DNA of 24,560 nt from an uncultured Clostridia bacterium. Lineage in GTDB: Bacteria > Bacillota > Clostridia > Lachnospirales > Bianqueaceae. The stretch is taken from contig CALBGL010000095.1 of NCBI GenBank assembly GCA_937892735.1, forward strand, positions 1 through 24,560, given 5' to 3'. The translations under genes and the position numbers were made by a program. The notes beneath the pieces are model-generated. The model was not told the DNA's origin. It saw only the letters and a program-made list of their open reading frames with translations, and ran no database searches. Shown here in pieces: positions 1 to 8,225 of this stretch (position 1 is its first letter; the number at the start of each line of letters is the position of its first letter).

Positions 1-1196
1 ACATGACGTTTTCCCTCATCCTTGAGGCTTGCCTCCGGCAAGACCCCCAGCGGATTGACATAGAAGAAACGGTCTCCCGCAAGGTTCATCCCGCTGATGA
101 CTCCATTGTACAACGCGCGTTCCAGGACATCCGCATAGGTTCCCTCCGGCTCTATCGAAAGCATGCGCTTTGCCAGAAACGCGAGCCCCACCGAAGCGCA
201 GGTCTCCCCATATACCGTATCGTTCGGCAGATCGTAATCGTATGTAAAGGCCTCGCCCACATGGCTCGACCCGATGGCGCCCGTGATATACATGCGCCTC
301 TTCGTCATGTTATTCCAAAGGCCTTCCAGCGCCCTCCAAAGGCCCTCATCCTCCGTCGATCTGGCCACATCCGCCATGCCGGAATACAGATATACGGCGC
401 GCACCGCATGTCCCTGCGCTTCCTTCTGTTCCCGCACCGGCATCCCGGCCTGATAGTATTGATATTCATAGGAGGTATTTCCCCAACGGAAAGGCTTCTC
501 CGACATTTCCTGCGCGAAATACAATGGTTCCTGTCCCCGTTGGTCAATGAAATATTTCGCCAGACGCCGATGCTTCTCTTCTCCTGTCAGCTCATACAAC
601 TTCATCAGCGCCATCTCGATGATCTCGTGTCCAGGATAGCCATGCATTTTCCCTTCTTCTGCTCCAAAGGTACTGTCTATCAGATCCACATACCGCAGCA
701 TCGCATCGAGAAGCTTGCGCTTCCCCGTCGCCCGATAATACGCGATCGCCGCTTCCAGCATATGTCCCGCACAATAGAGTTCGTGATTGTCTCTCAGATT
801 GGTCCAACGCTGTTCCAGTCCATGGATGATATAATAGGTATCCAGGTATCCGTCCGGCTGCTGCGCGCTAACGATCTGATCTACTGCCTCATCTACTGTA
901 GCCTCCAAGGCTGAATCCGGATGCGAGATGAGCGTATATGCCGCCGCTTCAATCCATTTCGCCACGTCGCTGTCCTGAAAAACACAGCCCGCGAACGTAC
1001 CCGGCTCTTTTCCAGCCGCCACTCGAAAGTTTCGCAGACAATAACTGGGTTCCGCTCCCTCAATATGATCATTGAGCGCCTCCCATTGATAGGGAATCAG
1101 CCGCGTCCGTACGGTTTCCTGAATTCGCCCCCAAAAATCGTCTTCTATTTCTACCTGTTCCATCGGAATTCCTGTCGTATACTGTTTTTTATCCAT
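1..1196 (-). CDS. GH127 (DUF1680) beta-L-arabinofuranosidase-like protein, 3' end outside window
   Basis: The 398 codons visible from the ATG at 1196 form an open frame that runs off the window edge, so the C-terminal part is missing. The protein has the look of glycoside hydrolase family 127: RDNHELYCAGHMLEA, HGYPGHEIIEMAL, EAQGHAVRAVYLYSG and YADVLERALYNGVISG. GETCAS places Glu331 and Cys333 where family members such as B. longum HypBA1 carry the Glu and first Cys of the zinc site; the later Cys pair, which includes the nucleophile, would lie outside the window. Family members release L-arabinofuranose from plant arabinan or hydroxyproline-linked oligosaccharides. No signal peptide is visible, so action is probably on imported oligosaccharide. 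The start is fixed by GGAGGG at 1206-1211, 9 nt upstream. Family call is firm; the exact substrate is inferred. Confidence 0.88.
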   Translation of the reverse strand, partial: MDKKQYTTGIPMEQVEIEDDFWGRIQETVRTRLIPYQWEALNDHIEGAEPSYCLRNFRVAAGKEPGTFAGCVFQDSDVAKWIEAAAYTLISHPDSALEATVDEAVDQIVSAQQPDGYLDTYYIIHGLEQRWTNLRDNHELYCAGHMLEAAIAYYRATGKRKLLDAMLRYVDLIDSTFGAEEGKMHGYPGHEIIEMALMKLYELTGEEKHRRLAKYFIDQRGQEPLYFAQEMSEKPFRWGNTSYEYQYYQAGMPVREQKEAQGHAVRAVYLYSGMADVARSTEDEGLWRALEGLWNNMTKRRMYITGAIGSSHVGEAFTYDYDLPNDTVYGETCASVGLAFLAKRMLSIEPEGTYADVLERALYNGVISGMNLAGDRFFYVNPLGVLPEASLKDEGKRH

Positions 1197-1238
1197 GTTT
1201 TATGACCCTCCTGTATGGATTTTTCTATCTGTATCCTA

Positions 1239-1267
1239 ATCATAATACGTTTTCTTTCTGCCGTCAA
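1239..1267 (-). promoter_or_regulatory. Sigma-A promoter of the GH127 gene
   Basis: On the minus strand TTGACG (1262-1267) and TATGAT (1239-1244) are separated by exactly 17 bp. Transcription would start near 1232, about 35 nt before the ATG at 1196. The -35 box overlaps the stop codon of spoIIR, so the glycosidase gene can be expressed independently of the sporulation gene upstream of it. Confidence 0.72.
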
Positions 1268-1896
1268 GAGTCACCTCCAAACCATTCTTCCATCCAACTT
1301 TGCCACATTTCCAGAAGCCAGAACCGCATCTTCACCTCTTCCGTCTGCTCCTCCGCCACGATCCATGTCTCTTCTTCTGACAGTCTTCCCTTCTCCGGAT
1401 CCGGAAACAATAGACACCACCAATTATGCCCTTCTCCCTGTCCCAGCTGGATGCGCAGCGTTGCATAGTCGCCGGCCGGAAGCGTTGTTCCTCTGCTGAT
1501 TCTTGTGGGAAAGGTCTCCACACCGAAGCTGGCTTGTACCTCCTCCTGTGCTCCCACATTTTTCACGGCTTCTTTTGCCCATTCTGTCACAAGCGCCAGA
1601 TTCTCATGTATCCTCTCTCCCGCTTCCTGCGGGGATGAAACACCCTCCAAAAACACCTGCAGTTTTTCAAATACCCTGTCGTATACATGCCGCTTCAGCG
1701 CTTGTTCCTCTTCACTATTTCCAGCAGCTGTCACATGGAAACGAATGACATGCTCTGCCAGTTCCTGCTGCATGGAAAGGCCCAGGGAAAGTTCCATACA
1801 AAAGAATATGCAAATTCCCGTAAAGAGCGTATATAACCAGTCTCGCAGGGAATGTCGGGACAAGTAGAAATAAAACCGATCCAAATACTGCATCAT
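1264..1896 (-). CDS. spoIIR: Stage II sporulation protein R (SpoIIR)
   Basis: This 210-residue protein has an N-terminal membrane/export segment (about residues 16-40) followed by the SpoIIR domain: VIRFHVTAAGNSEEEQALK near the start, then FPTRISRGTTLPAGDYATL and the hallmark GHNWWCLLFPDPE. SpoIIR is made in the forespore, is exported to the intermembrane space and triggers SpoIIGA to process pro-sigma E in the mother cell. It is normally transcribed by sigma F. An in-frame ATG lies 30 nt further upstream at 1926, but AAAGGGGAG is correctly placed for the ATG pair at 1896/1893, so I use 1896. I could not find a convincing sigma F promoter. The gene is followed by GH127 on the same strand, which has its own promoter. 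Confidence 0.9.
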   Translation of the reverse strand: MMQYLDRFYFYLSRHSLRDWLYTLFTGICIFFCMELSLGLSMQQELAEHVIRFHVTAAGNSEEEQALKRHVYDRVFEKLQVFLEGVSSPQEAGERIHENLALVTEWAKEAVKNVGAQEEVQASFGVETFPTRISRGTTLPAGDYATLRIQLGQGEGHNWWCLLFPDPEKGRLSEEETWIVAEEQTEEVKMRFWLLEMWQSWMEEWFGGDS

Positions 1897-1970
1897 GACG
1901 ATTCTCCCCTTTCTTCCATTTTCCATACTGAGCCATTGTCACAAATTTATGCAATCTCTTCGGAAAAAAC

Positions 1971-1999
1971 TTGAATCCCGTCTCCTTTACGAGTATAAT
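1971..1999 (+). promoter_or_regulatory. Sigma-A promoter of the aroD-asparaginase-purF-like operon
   Basis: TTGAAT (1971-1976) and a perfect TATAAT (1994-1999) are 17 bp apart. The start point would be near 2006. The TTG inside the -35 box opens an in-frame extension of aroD but cannot be its real start, because it lies upstream of the transcription start. Confidence 0.8.
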
Positions 2000-2045
2000 A
2001 GTCCCGTCTGGTTCTTATCCTATTGTTATTGGAGGCTCTGATCGT

Positions 2046-2795
2046 ATGCGTTATTTTCATTGCCGCAAGGTATGCTATGGCGATGGTGTTCCCAAGATCT
2101 GCGTCCCCCTGACTCCTACTTCTTCAGAGGTGCTTTCTGAACAATTGGCGGCTCTCTCAGCAGCCTATTATGATATGGTGGAGTGGCGGCTCGATTTTCT
2201 GCCGGAGACGTTAGATCCGTTGACGCTCTACCCACAGGTACGAAACGGCATTGGCAACGTGCCTCTTCTCATCACGTTTCGTTCCCAGAAAGAGGGTGGA
2301 CAGCGAAAGATTTCCGCGCAGCGCTACGCGGCGTTGTATCAGCGTTTTCTTGCCGAGAACGCAGCAGATCTTCTCGATCTGGAGTGGACGTTTGAGCCTT
2401 CCATGCGGCAGAAGATCCAGAAAGATGCCCAGGCGCAAAACATCCCCGTCATCCTTTCCTATCATAATTTCGAGATGACGCCGGATGATAAGACGCTCCG
2501 GTGTCTTATGTCCGACATGGCATCACGCAGCCCCCAATTTGTCAAGATAGCCTGTATGCCGCGCTCTCCGCAGGATGTGATACGGCTTCTCGCCTTAACA
2601 GAAGAAGCAAGCCGCATCCATACCGACTGTCTGTGGATTACCATGTCCATGGGAGAATTGGGAAAAATCAGCCGCGTGTCCAGCTGTGTAACCGGCAGCG
2701 AGATTACCTTCGGAACGGCCGCTTCCGCTTCCGCGCCCGGCCAGATGGATACTCATCTGTTGAAGCAGACGCTGGATCTCCTAAAAATCATGTAA
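2046..2795 (+). CDS. aroD: Type I 3-dehydroquinate dehydratase
   Basis: The enzyme converts 3-dehydroquinate to 3-dehydroshikimate, step three of the shikimate pathway, by a Schiff-base mechanism. The 249-residue length is typical. Visible family residues are EWR (46-48), LLITFRSQKEGG (substrate pocket), SYHNF with the general-base His140, VKIA with Schiff-base Lys167, SMGELGKISR ending in Arg210, and APGQ with Gln233. The ATG at 2046 is chosen because GGAGG (2031-2035) sits 10 nt upstream and the frame's earlier TTG lies within the promoter. It is the first gene of an operon; the asparaginase gene starts 18 nt after its stop. No other shikimate gene is in the window. Confidence 0.93.
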   Translation: MRYFHCRKVCYGDGVPKICVPLTPTSSEVLSEQLAALSAAYYDMVEWRLDFLPETLDPLTLYPQVRNGIGNVPLLITFRSQKEGGQRKISAQRYAALYQRFLAENAADLLDLEWTFEPSMRQKIQKDAQAQNIPVILSYHNFEMTPDDKTLRCLMSDMASRSPQFVKIACMPRSPQDVIRLLALTEEASRIHTDCLWITMSMGELGKISRVSSCVTGSEITFGTAASASAPGQMDTHLLKQTLDLLKIM

Positions 2796-2813
2796 TTCTG
2801 AGGAACAAAGGAT

Positions 2814-3842
2814 ATGACCATGAAAAAAATCTTAATGATCACTACAGGAGGTACCATTGCCTCCCGCCATACTGACGCCGGTCTTACCCCTATGATCAGT
2901 GCAGCACAGATGCTGGAGTATGTCCCGGAGATTCTAGAATTTTGCGTTCCAGATACACTGGAGCTTCTCAATGTGGACAGCACCAATATCACGCCCAAAC
3001 ATTGGCTGCAGATGGTTGCTGCTATTAAAGAACGCTACGATCAATACGATGGCTTTGTCCTCTGTCATGGCACGGACACCATGGCGTATACCGCCTCGGT
3101 TCTTTCCTATCTGATTCAGGAATCGCCAAAACCCATTGTGATCACGGGCTCACAGCGTCCCATTGATCTGGTAAATACGGACGCGAAAAGCAATCTTTCG
3201 AATAGTTTCTTATATGCCTCGGATCCGAAAAGCTCCGGTGTACAGATTCTCTTCGACGGCGAGGTGATCCTGGGAACCCGCGCCAAGAAGATGCACAGCA
3301 AAAGTTATCACGCGTTTTCCAGCATCAATTACCCACATTTGGCAGTGATTCAGGAGGGACGCATTATTCGTTTCATCACGCCGCCCAAGGGCCTGGGGCC
3401 GGTCTTTTATCATGAGCTGAATTCCCGAATCTCTATCCTAAAGCTCATTCCGGGGATGAACTGCGGCGCGCTCTCGTATATGTTGGAACATAGCGATGCC
3501 GTCATCTTAGAAAGTTATGGTCTGGGCGGGCTGCCCTCCGGCCCAGATTACCCGTTTCGCGAGGCACTCTCTCACTGGCAGGGACGCAACAAGACAGTTG
3601 TGATGACCACGCAGGTCCCTAACGAGGGAAGCCATATGCGAATCTATCAGGTGGGAAAGACTGCCAAGGAAGATTTTCGACTCTTGGAAGCCTATGACAT
3701 GACACTGGAAGCCGTAGTTTCTAAACTCATGTGGATTCTGGCTCGTACCACGGATCCGCTTCGAGTAGAAAAGATGTTTTACCATCCGATTGCGCAGGAC
3801 CTTTTATTTTTAAGTGCCAGCGCACAGGATGATATAGAATAA
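2814..3842 (+). CDS. ansA: Type I (cytoplasmic) L-asparaginase
   Basis: The protein of 342 residues hydrolyses L-asparagine to aspartate and ammonia. The two catalytic threonine motifs are present: TTGGTIAS (Thr14) near the N terminus and CHGTDTMAYTASVL (Thr87-Asp88), with the lysine of DAKSNL at 125 completing the triad. PIVITGSQRP is also diagnostic. There is no signal peptide, which fits the cytoplasmic AnsA type. A second in-frame ATG lies at 2820, with AAAGGA 7 nt upstream of it, whereas GAGG at 2800-2803 serves 2814; the two starts differ by only two residues. The gene sits 18 nt after aroD and 28 nt before the PurF-like gene, so all three are probably cotranscribed. Glutaminase side activity cannot be judged from sequence. 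Confidence 0.9.
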   Translation: MTMKKILMITTGGTIASRHTDAGLTPMISAAQMLEYVPEILEFCVPDTLELLNVDSTNITPKHWLQMVAAIKERYDQYDGFVLCHGTDTMAYTASVLSYLIQESPKPIVITGSQRPIDLVNTDAKSNLSNSFLYASDPKSSGVQILFDGEVILGTRAKKMHSKSYHAFSSINYPHLAVIQEGRIIRFITPPKGLGPVFYHELNSRISILKLIPGMNCGALSYMLEHSDAVILESYGLGGLPSGPDYPFREALSHWQGRNKTVVMTTQVPNEGSHMRIYQVGKTAKEDFRLLEAYDMTLEAVVSKLMWILARTTDPLRVEKMFYHPIAQDLLFLSASAQDDIE

Positions 3843-3870
3843 AATCAACAAAAGAAAGAGAGGAACATTC

Positions 3871-5292
3871 ATGGGAGGATTTTTTGGAGTTGCGTCAAAG
3901 ACAGACTGTGTATTTGATCTCTTTTTCGGGACGGATTATCATTCTCATCTGGGTACGCGCCGGGCGGGTATGGCAGTATACGGTAAGGACAAAGGGTTCG
4001 ACCGTTCCATTCATAATATCGAGAATGCTCCCTTCCGCACCAAGTTCGATAAGGATGTGACGGAAATGTCCGGGGATCTGGGAATCGGCTGTATTTCGGA
4101 TTATGAGCCTCAGCCTCTAATCGTCCGTTCCCATCATGGCACCTATTCGATTGTCACGGTGGGTCGTATCAACAACGTGGAACAAATCCTGATGGAGATT
4201 TTCCGCAATGGGCATACGCATTTTCTGGAAATGAGCGGTGGAGATATCAACGCGACCGAGTTGGTGGCCGCGATCATCAATCAGCGGGATAATCTGATTG
4301 AAGGACTGCAGTACGCGCAGGAACTGATCGATGGTTCCATGACGATTCTGCTGCTCACCCCGAAAGGCCTCTACGCCGCCAGGGATAAGATGGGACGTAC
4401 TCCGGTCGTTATCGGCCAAAAAGACGATGCCTTCTGCGCTTCCTTTGAAAGTTTCGCGTTCCTGAATCTGGGATATAAGGAGTATCGTGAACTGGGTCCC
4501 GGCGAGATTGCCGTCATCACCCCCGAAGGTGTCCGCACCCTGGTGAAGCCTGGTAAGGACATGAAAATCTGTACCTTCCTGTGGATTTATTACGGATATC
4601 CTTCCTCCTCCTACGAGGGAGTCAGCGTGGAACAAATGCGGTATCGCTGTGGCGCCGCATTGGCCCGCCGGGATATGCAGGAAGCCCCGGACGTACATCC
4701 CGATACCATAGCTGGTGTGCCGGATTCCGGCACACCGCATGCCATCGGATACGCCAACGAATCCGGCATCCCCTTCTCCCGTCCCTTCATCAAGTATACG
4801 CCTACGTGGCCCCGCTCCTTCATGCCAACTATGCAAAGCCAGCGGAATCTAATCGCCAAGATGAAGCTCATTCCGATCCATGAACTCATTCAGGATCGTA
4901 GCCTGCTTCTGATCGACGACTCTATCGTGCGCGGCACGCAGCTGCGGGAGACGACGGAATTTTTGTATCAGAGCGGCGCGCGCGAAGTGCATATCCGTCC
5001 CGGTTGTCCGCCTCTGCTGTATGGATGCAAATACCTGAACTTTTCTCGCTCTACTTCCGAGATGGAGCTGATTACCCGGCGCGTTATCAAGAAACTAGAA
5101 GGCGATCGCGAGGATGTGGATCTGACGCTCTATTCGGATCCCAAAAATTCTCAGTATCAGGAGATGGTTCACGAGATCGGCAAAGAACTCAACTTTACCT
5201 CTCTGCGGTATCATCGTTTAGATGACATGATTCAATCCGTGGGCATCGACCCGTCTAAACTCTGTACCTATTGCTGGAACGGTCAGGAATAA
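3871..5292 (+). CDS. PurF-like phosphoribosyltransferase with a degenerate glutaminase domain
   Basis: This 473-residue protein has PurF architecture: an N-terminal Ntn-hydrolase domain and a C-terminal phosphoribosyltransferase domain with the PRPP loop LLLIDDSIVRGT (about 349-360). Cysteines matching the [4Fe-4S] ligands of the B. subtilis-type enzyme are kept: KICTF (Cys234), YGCKY (Cys386) and CTYC (Cys465, Cys468). The glutaminase site is lost. The protein begins MGGFFG where active enzymes begin MCG, so the nucleophile Cys is Gly; the stretch matching GHVRYPTAG is shortened and lacks the Arg; VTVGRINN replaces AHNGNLTN; INATE replaces SDSE. It therefore should not hydrolyse glutamine. 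It may use free ammonia, transfer phosphoribosyl elsewhere, or be regulatory. GAGAGGAA precedes the ATG. Automated annotation would probably call it amidophosphoribosyltransferase; the fold is sure, the reaction is not. Confidence 0.8.
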   Translation: MGGFFGVASKTDCVFDLFFGTDYHSHLGTRRAGMAVYGKDKGFDRSIHNIENAPFRTKFDKDVTEMSGDLGIGCISDYEPQPLIVRSHHGTYSIVTVGRINNVEQILMEIFRNGHTHFLEMSGGDINATELVAAIINQRDNLIEGLQYAQELIDGSMTILLLTPKGLYAARDKMGRTPVVIGQKDDAFCASFESFAFLNLGYKEYRELGPGEIAVITPEGVRTLVKPGKDMKICTFLWIYYGYPSSSYEGVSVEQMRYRCGAALARRDMQEAPDVHPDTIAGVPDSGTPHAIGYANESGIPFSRPFIKYTPTWPRSFMPTMQSQRNLIAKMKLIPIHELIQDRSLLLIDDSIVRGTQLRETTEFLYQSGAREVHIRPGCPPLLYGCKYLNFSRSTSEMELITRRVIKKLEGDREDVDLTLYSDPKNSQYQEMVHEIGKELNFTSLRYHRLDDMIQSVGIDPSKLCTYCWNGQE

Positions 5293-5417
5293 GCAGATAT
5301 ATCGTAGAATAGTAATTTTTCCTTTACATTTTATCTATATTTAGTTCACATCTCTCCTCTAGAATAAAGGAAGTACTTCAGTTTTGAGAGCGAATATAAG
5401 GGGGTCGATGTGTCGTT

Positions 5418-6935
5418 GTGAATGAGAAATTACGTGAAAAAATCCGGGAATCTCTGTCCAGTGTGCTTCCCATCACTGTGATTGTGCTGTTGTTGAGCAT
5501 GACTCTGGTACCTCTGGAGATCGGAAACCTTGCGCTTTTCATGACGGGAGCCATTCTTCTGATTGTGGGAATGGGCCTTTTCCAACTGGGAGCGGAAATG
5601 TCGATGACGCCTCTAGGCCAAGGAGTTGGTGGACGACTGATCAAAAGCAATCGCATGGCTTTGATCATCTCTGTCAGTTTTGTTATGGGTATCTTTATCA
5701 CGATCGCGGAACCTGACTTACAGGTTCTTGCCAATCAGGTGGCTTCCATTCCGAATCCAGTATTGATATGGACCGTTGCGGTGGGTGTCGGTCTCTTCCT
5801 GGTGGTTGCTGTTCTGCGCATTTTATTTCATATCAGTCTGGCGAAAATGCTCTGGATCTTCTATATCCTACTGTTTATCCTTTCCTTTTTTTCTCCGGAC
5901 TCTTTTACGACGGTTGCTTTCGATTCCGGTGGCGTGACTACAGGACCCATGACGGTTCCTTTTATCATGGCGCTGGGTGTTGGACTGTCTGCCGCCAGAA
6001 GCGATCGAGATAGCGCCAGCGATAGCTTTGGTCTTGTCGCATTGTGCAGCATAGGACCGATCATGATGGTGCTTCTTCTGGGTATCTTCTATAACCCTTC
6101 AGACGCATCCTATGCTGTCACCGAGATTACAAAAATCTCCACATCCCGAGACATGGTCATGCAGTTTATCGACGTGCTTCCCCACTATGCCGAAGAAGTA
6201 TTTGTCAGTATGCTGCCAGTCATCGGTGTGTTTGTCATATTTCAGCTTCTTACCCGCAATTATCATGGACGTCAGGTGTTGCGAATGGTCATCGGTATCG
6301 TCTACACGATCCTGGGGCTCATTCTTTTCCTGACGGGCGTCAACGTAGGGTTTGCCCCGGTAGGAAGTCTCTTGGGCAGCGGCATCGCTTCCAGTTCTTA
6401 TCAATGGCTGCTGGTTCCCATCGGCGTGATCATCGGATATTATATCGTAAAGGCAGAGCCAGCCGTACAGGTACTCAATAAACAGGTAGAAGATCTGACT
6501 GGCGGTACCATTTCTCATAAAATGATGAATTTGGCCCTCTCTCTCGGTGTGGCCTGTGCTGTGGCGCTGGCCATGGTTCGAGTGCTTACTGGCATTCATC
6601 TGTACTGGATTATCATTCCGGGATATGCCATTGCATTGCTATTAAGCCGCTTCGTACCCTCCGTATTCGTGGGTATTGCTTTTGACTCCGGCGGTGTCGC
6701 CAGCGGTCCCATGACCTCCACATTTCTATTGCCTCTGGCGATGGGCGCCTGTGCTTCCATCGGCGGCAATGTGGTGACCGATGCTTTTGGTGTAGTCGCA
6801 TTGGTTGCGTTGGCTCCGCTGATTGCGATTCAGGTCATGGGATTGATCTTTGCCTACAAGTCGAAGGCTGCCGCAGTGCCTAGCGAAGCACTGACGGATG
6901 AAACTGTTGTTGATCTTGAGGAGGATTTTGAATGA
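5418..6935 (+). CDS. DUF1538 integral membrane protein with internal duplication, putative transporter
   Basis: A 505-residue, very hydrophobic protein with about a dozen membrane segments. It is an internal duplication: AFDSGGVTTGPMT near residue 170 recurs as AFDSGGVASGPMT near residue 420, each followed by a Gly-rich helix and then a D-(S/A)-FG motif. This is the DUF1538 signature, whose transported substrate is unknown to me. The start is a GTG at 5418 because no ATG fits the frame; AAGGGGG lies about 13 nt upstream, which is rather distant. The stop overlaps the ATG of the PII-like gene by 4 nt, so the two are translationally coupled. Function as a transporter gated by the PII-like partner is inferred from this pairing and the fold of duplicated carriers. 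Confidence 0.82.
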   Translation: MNEKLREKIRESLSSVLPITVIVLLLSMTLVPLEIGNLALFMTGAILLIVGMGLFQLGAEMSMTPLGQGVGGRLIKSNRMALIISVSFVMGIFITIAEPDLQVLANQVASIPNPVLIWTVAVGVGLFLVVAVLRILFHISLAKMLWIFYILLFILSFFSPDSFTTVAFDSGGVTTGPMTVPFIMALGVGLSAARSDRDSASDSFGLVALCSIGPIMMVLLLGIFYNPSDASYAVTEITKISTSRDMVMQFIDVLPHYAEEVFVSMLPVIGVFVIFQLLTRNYHGRQVLRMVIGIVYTILGLILFLTGVNVGFAPVGSLLGSGIASSSYQWLLVPIGVIIGYYIVKAEPAVQVLNKQVEDLTGGTISHKMMNLALSLGVACAVALAMVRVLTGIHLYWIIIPGYAIALLLSRFVPSVFVGIAFDSGGVASGPMTSTFLLPLAMGACASIGGNVVTDAFGVVALVALAPLIAIQVMGLIFAYKSKAAAVPSEALTDETVVDLEEDFE

Positions 6936-7651
6936 GTATCCCATTAGAGGAAAAATCTTCCGCACCGCGCCTGATTGTCTTTATCACGCGGCCGGAGGAT
7001 GAGCGAAAGCTCGAAGATATCTTTGATACCATGCGTATTCCTATTTGTTTTCAGTGTCGAGGACAGGGAACCGCGCCCTCAGAACTTCTGGATATTTTCG
7101 GACTTGGCGGCACGACTCGCATCATCACCATCGGTGTGATGCCCAAGATTGTGATGCCTGAGCTCTTTAAAGAGATTGCCAGAAAACTCTATTTTCATCA
7201 AAGGGGCGGTGGAATCGTCATCACGCTTCCCATCACGGGACTGCAGAGCCCTATGCTTCATCTGTTGAATGACGAGGCCCGCGCACAAGCTGAACAACGA
7301 ATCAAAGAAAGGATCAAAGGCGATATGGAAGAAATTCACGAGAAGTCCCACTATAGTGTCATTTGGGTTTCTGTAGCCGCAGGATATTGCGATGAAGTCG
7401 TAGATACCGCGCGCGCCGCGGGGGCTAAAGGCGGTACGATTCTCCGTGGGCGCAGGCACAATCTGGAACATGTAAGTCAGCACTTTGGCATTCCTCTGCA
7501 GGACGAACAAGAATTTGTAATGATTGTTATTCCCAGGGATAAAAAAAGTGAAGTCATGACTGCCATCTGCAACGCCTGTGGTCTGCATACACCTGCTCAT
7601 GGGATCATTTTCTCTCTTCCGGTGGATGATGCCATTGGTCTGGAGGAATAA
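6932..7651 (+). CDS. Tandem-domain PII-like regulatory protein
   Basis: The 239 residues hold two PII-like ferredoxin-fold domains in one chain, roughly 13-104 and 141-236, joined by a charged helix (112-139). The second shows AGAKGGTILRGR, FGIPLQDEQEFVMIVIP and SEVMTAICNACGL, which match the PII core. The first is more divergent (CRGQGTAPSELLDIFGLGG, then TRIITIGVM). The long T-loop with the uridylylated Tyr of GlnB/GlnK is not visible in either half, so this is not a standard nitrogen PII. PII-like proteins commonly bind nucleotides or small metabolites and control a membrane protein encoded beside them. The ATGA overlap with the DUF1538 gene makes that carrier the obvious partner. The ligand cannot be told from sequence. 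Confidence 0.8.
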   Translation: MSIPLEEKSSAPRLIVFITRPEDERKLEDIFDTMRIPICFQCRGQGTAPSELLDIFGLGGTTRIITIGVMPKIVMPELFKEIARKLYFHQRGGGIVITLPITGLQSPMLHLLNDEARAQAEQRIKERIKGDMEEIHEKSHYSVIWVSVAAGYCDEVVDTARAAGAKGGTILRGRRHNLEHVSQHFGIPLQDEQEFVMIVIPRDKKSEVMTAICNACGLHTPAHGIIFSLPVDDAIGLEE

Positions 7652-7658
7652 AACTTCT

Positions 7659-8147
7659 ATGCAGCGCAGGGATAAAACAAATTACTATTTGGACATCGCA
7701 GAGACTGTGGCTAAACGCAGCACCTGTTTGCGCCGCCACTACGGCGCCGTCATTGTAAATCACGATGAGATCGTGTCCACGGGATACGCCGGCGCGCCCA
7801 GGGGCCGAAAAAACTGTTCCGATCTGAACCGCTGTGTTCGTATGGAACTCGGGATTCCCCGCGGACAGCGATATGAGTTGTGCCGCAGTGTTCATGCGGA
7901 AGCTAACGCGATCATTAGCGCTTCCCGTGAGAAGATGATCGGTTCTACTCTGTATCTGGTAGGAACAGAGGCCGCCACAGGAGAATACATAAAGGGTAGC
8001 AATAGCTGCTCCATGTGCAAACGTATGATCATCAACGCAGGAATTTCTACCGTGGTAGTCCGTGATACGGCCGATGAATACCGTACCGTTCCTGTTCAGG
8101 AATGGATTGACCACGATGAGTCCATTGAAGGCAGCATGGGATATTAA
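7659..8147 (+). CDS. Deoxycytidylate deaminase-family zinc enzyme
   Basis: A 162-residue cytidine/dCMP deaminase fold. His79-Ala-Glu81 (HAEANAI) gives one zinc ligand and the catalytic Glu, and Cys117/Cys120 (SCSMCKR) give the other ligands. STGYAGAPRGRKNCSDL and the Cys-rich insert before HAE are typical of ComEB/dCMP deaminases, which convert dCMP to dUMP for thymidylate synthesis. The ATG at 7659 follows GGAGGA (7642-7647) by 11 nt; a longer in-frame start at 7578 lies inside the PII-like gene and is not used. It is 7 nt from the PII-like stop and closes a three-gene operon ending in a strong terminator. dCMP is the likely substrate, but a free nucleoside or base is not excluded. Confidence 0.85.
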   Translation: MQRRDKTNYYLDIAETVAKRSTCLRRHYGAVIVNHDEIVSTGYAGAPRGRKNCSDLNRCVRMELGIPRGQRYELCRSVHAEANAIISASREKMIGSTLYLVGTEAATGEYIKGSNSCSMCKRMIINAGISTVVVRDTADEYRTVPVQEWIDHDESIEGSMGY

Positions 8148-8156
8148 AATGTAGCG

Positions 8157-8193
8157 AAAAAGTCTGTTGTATCTTGGCAACAGACTTTTTTAT
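8157..8193 (+). terminator. Intrinsic terminator of the DUF1538-PII-deaminase operon
   Basis: A perfect 13-bp stem, 8157-8169 paired with 8178-8190, encloses an 8-nt loop. The 3' arm ends in a run of T that continues to 8191. It lies 9 nt after the deaminase stop codon. Confidence 0.9.
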
Positions 8194-8225
8194 TTCCGCA
8201 AAAACGATGAACCGATTTGTACATC

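Noticed and set aside
3..914. Long plus-strand frame opposite the GH127 gene
   Set aside because: The minus-strand frame matches GH127 motifs throughout; the plus frame has no recognisable domain and no ribosome site.
1925..1952. Sigma F promoter for spoIIR (GCATA at 1948-1952 on the minus strand)
   Set aside because: The downstream GGCTCAGTAT fits the -10 pattern poorly and the spacer is only 13 bp.
1971..2045. TTG start extending aroD by 25 residues
   Set aside because: The TTG is part of the -35 box of a TTGAAT-17-TATAAT promoter and the added residues match nothing in the family.
4117..4836. Minus-strand 239-codon frame within the PurF-like gene
   Set aside because: It is a shadow of the plus-strand gene, with no ribosome site or domain.
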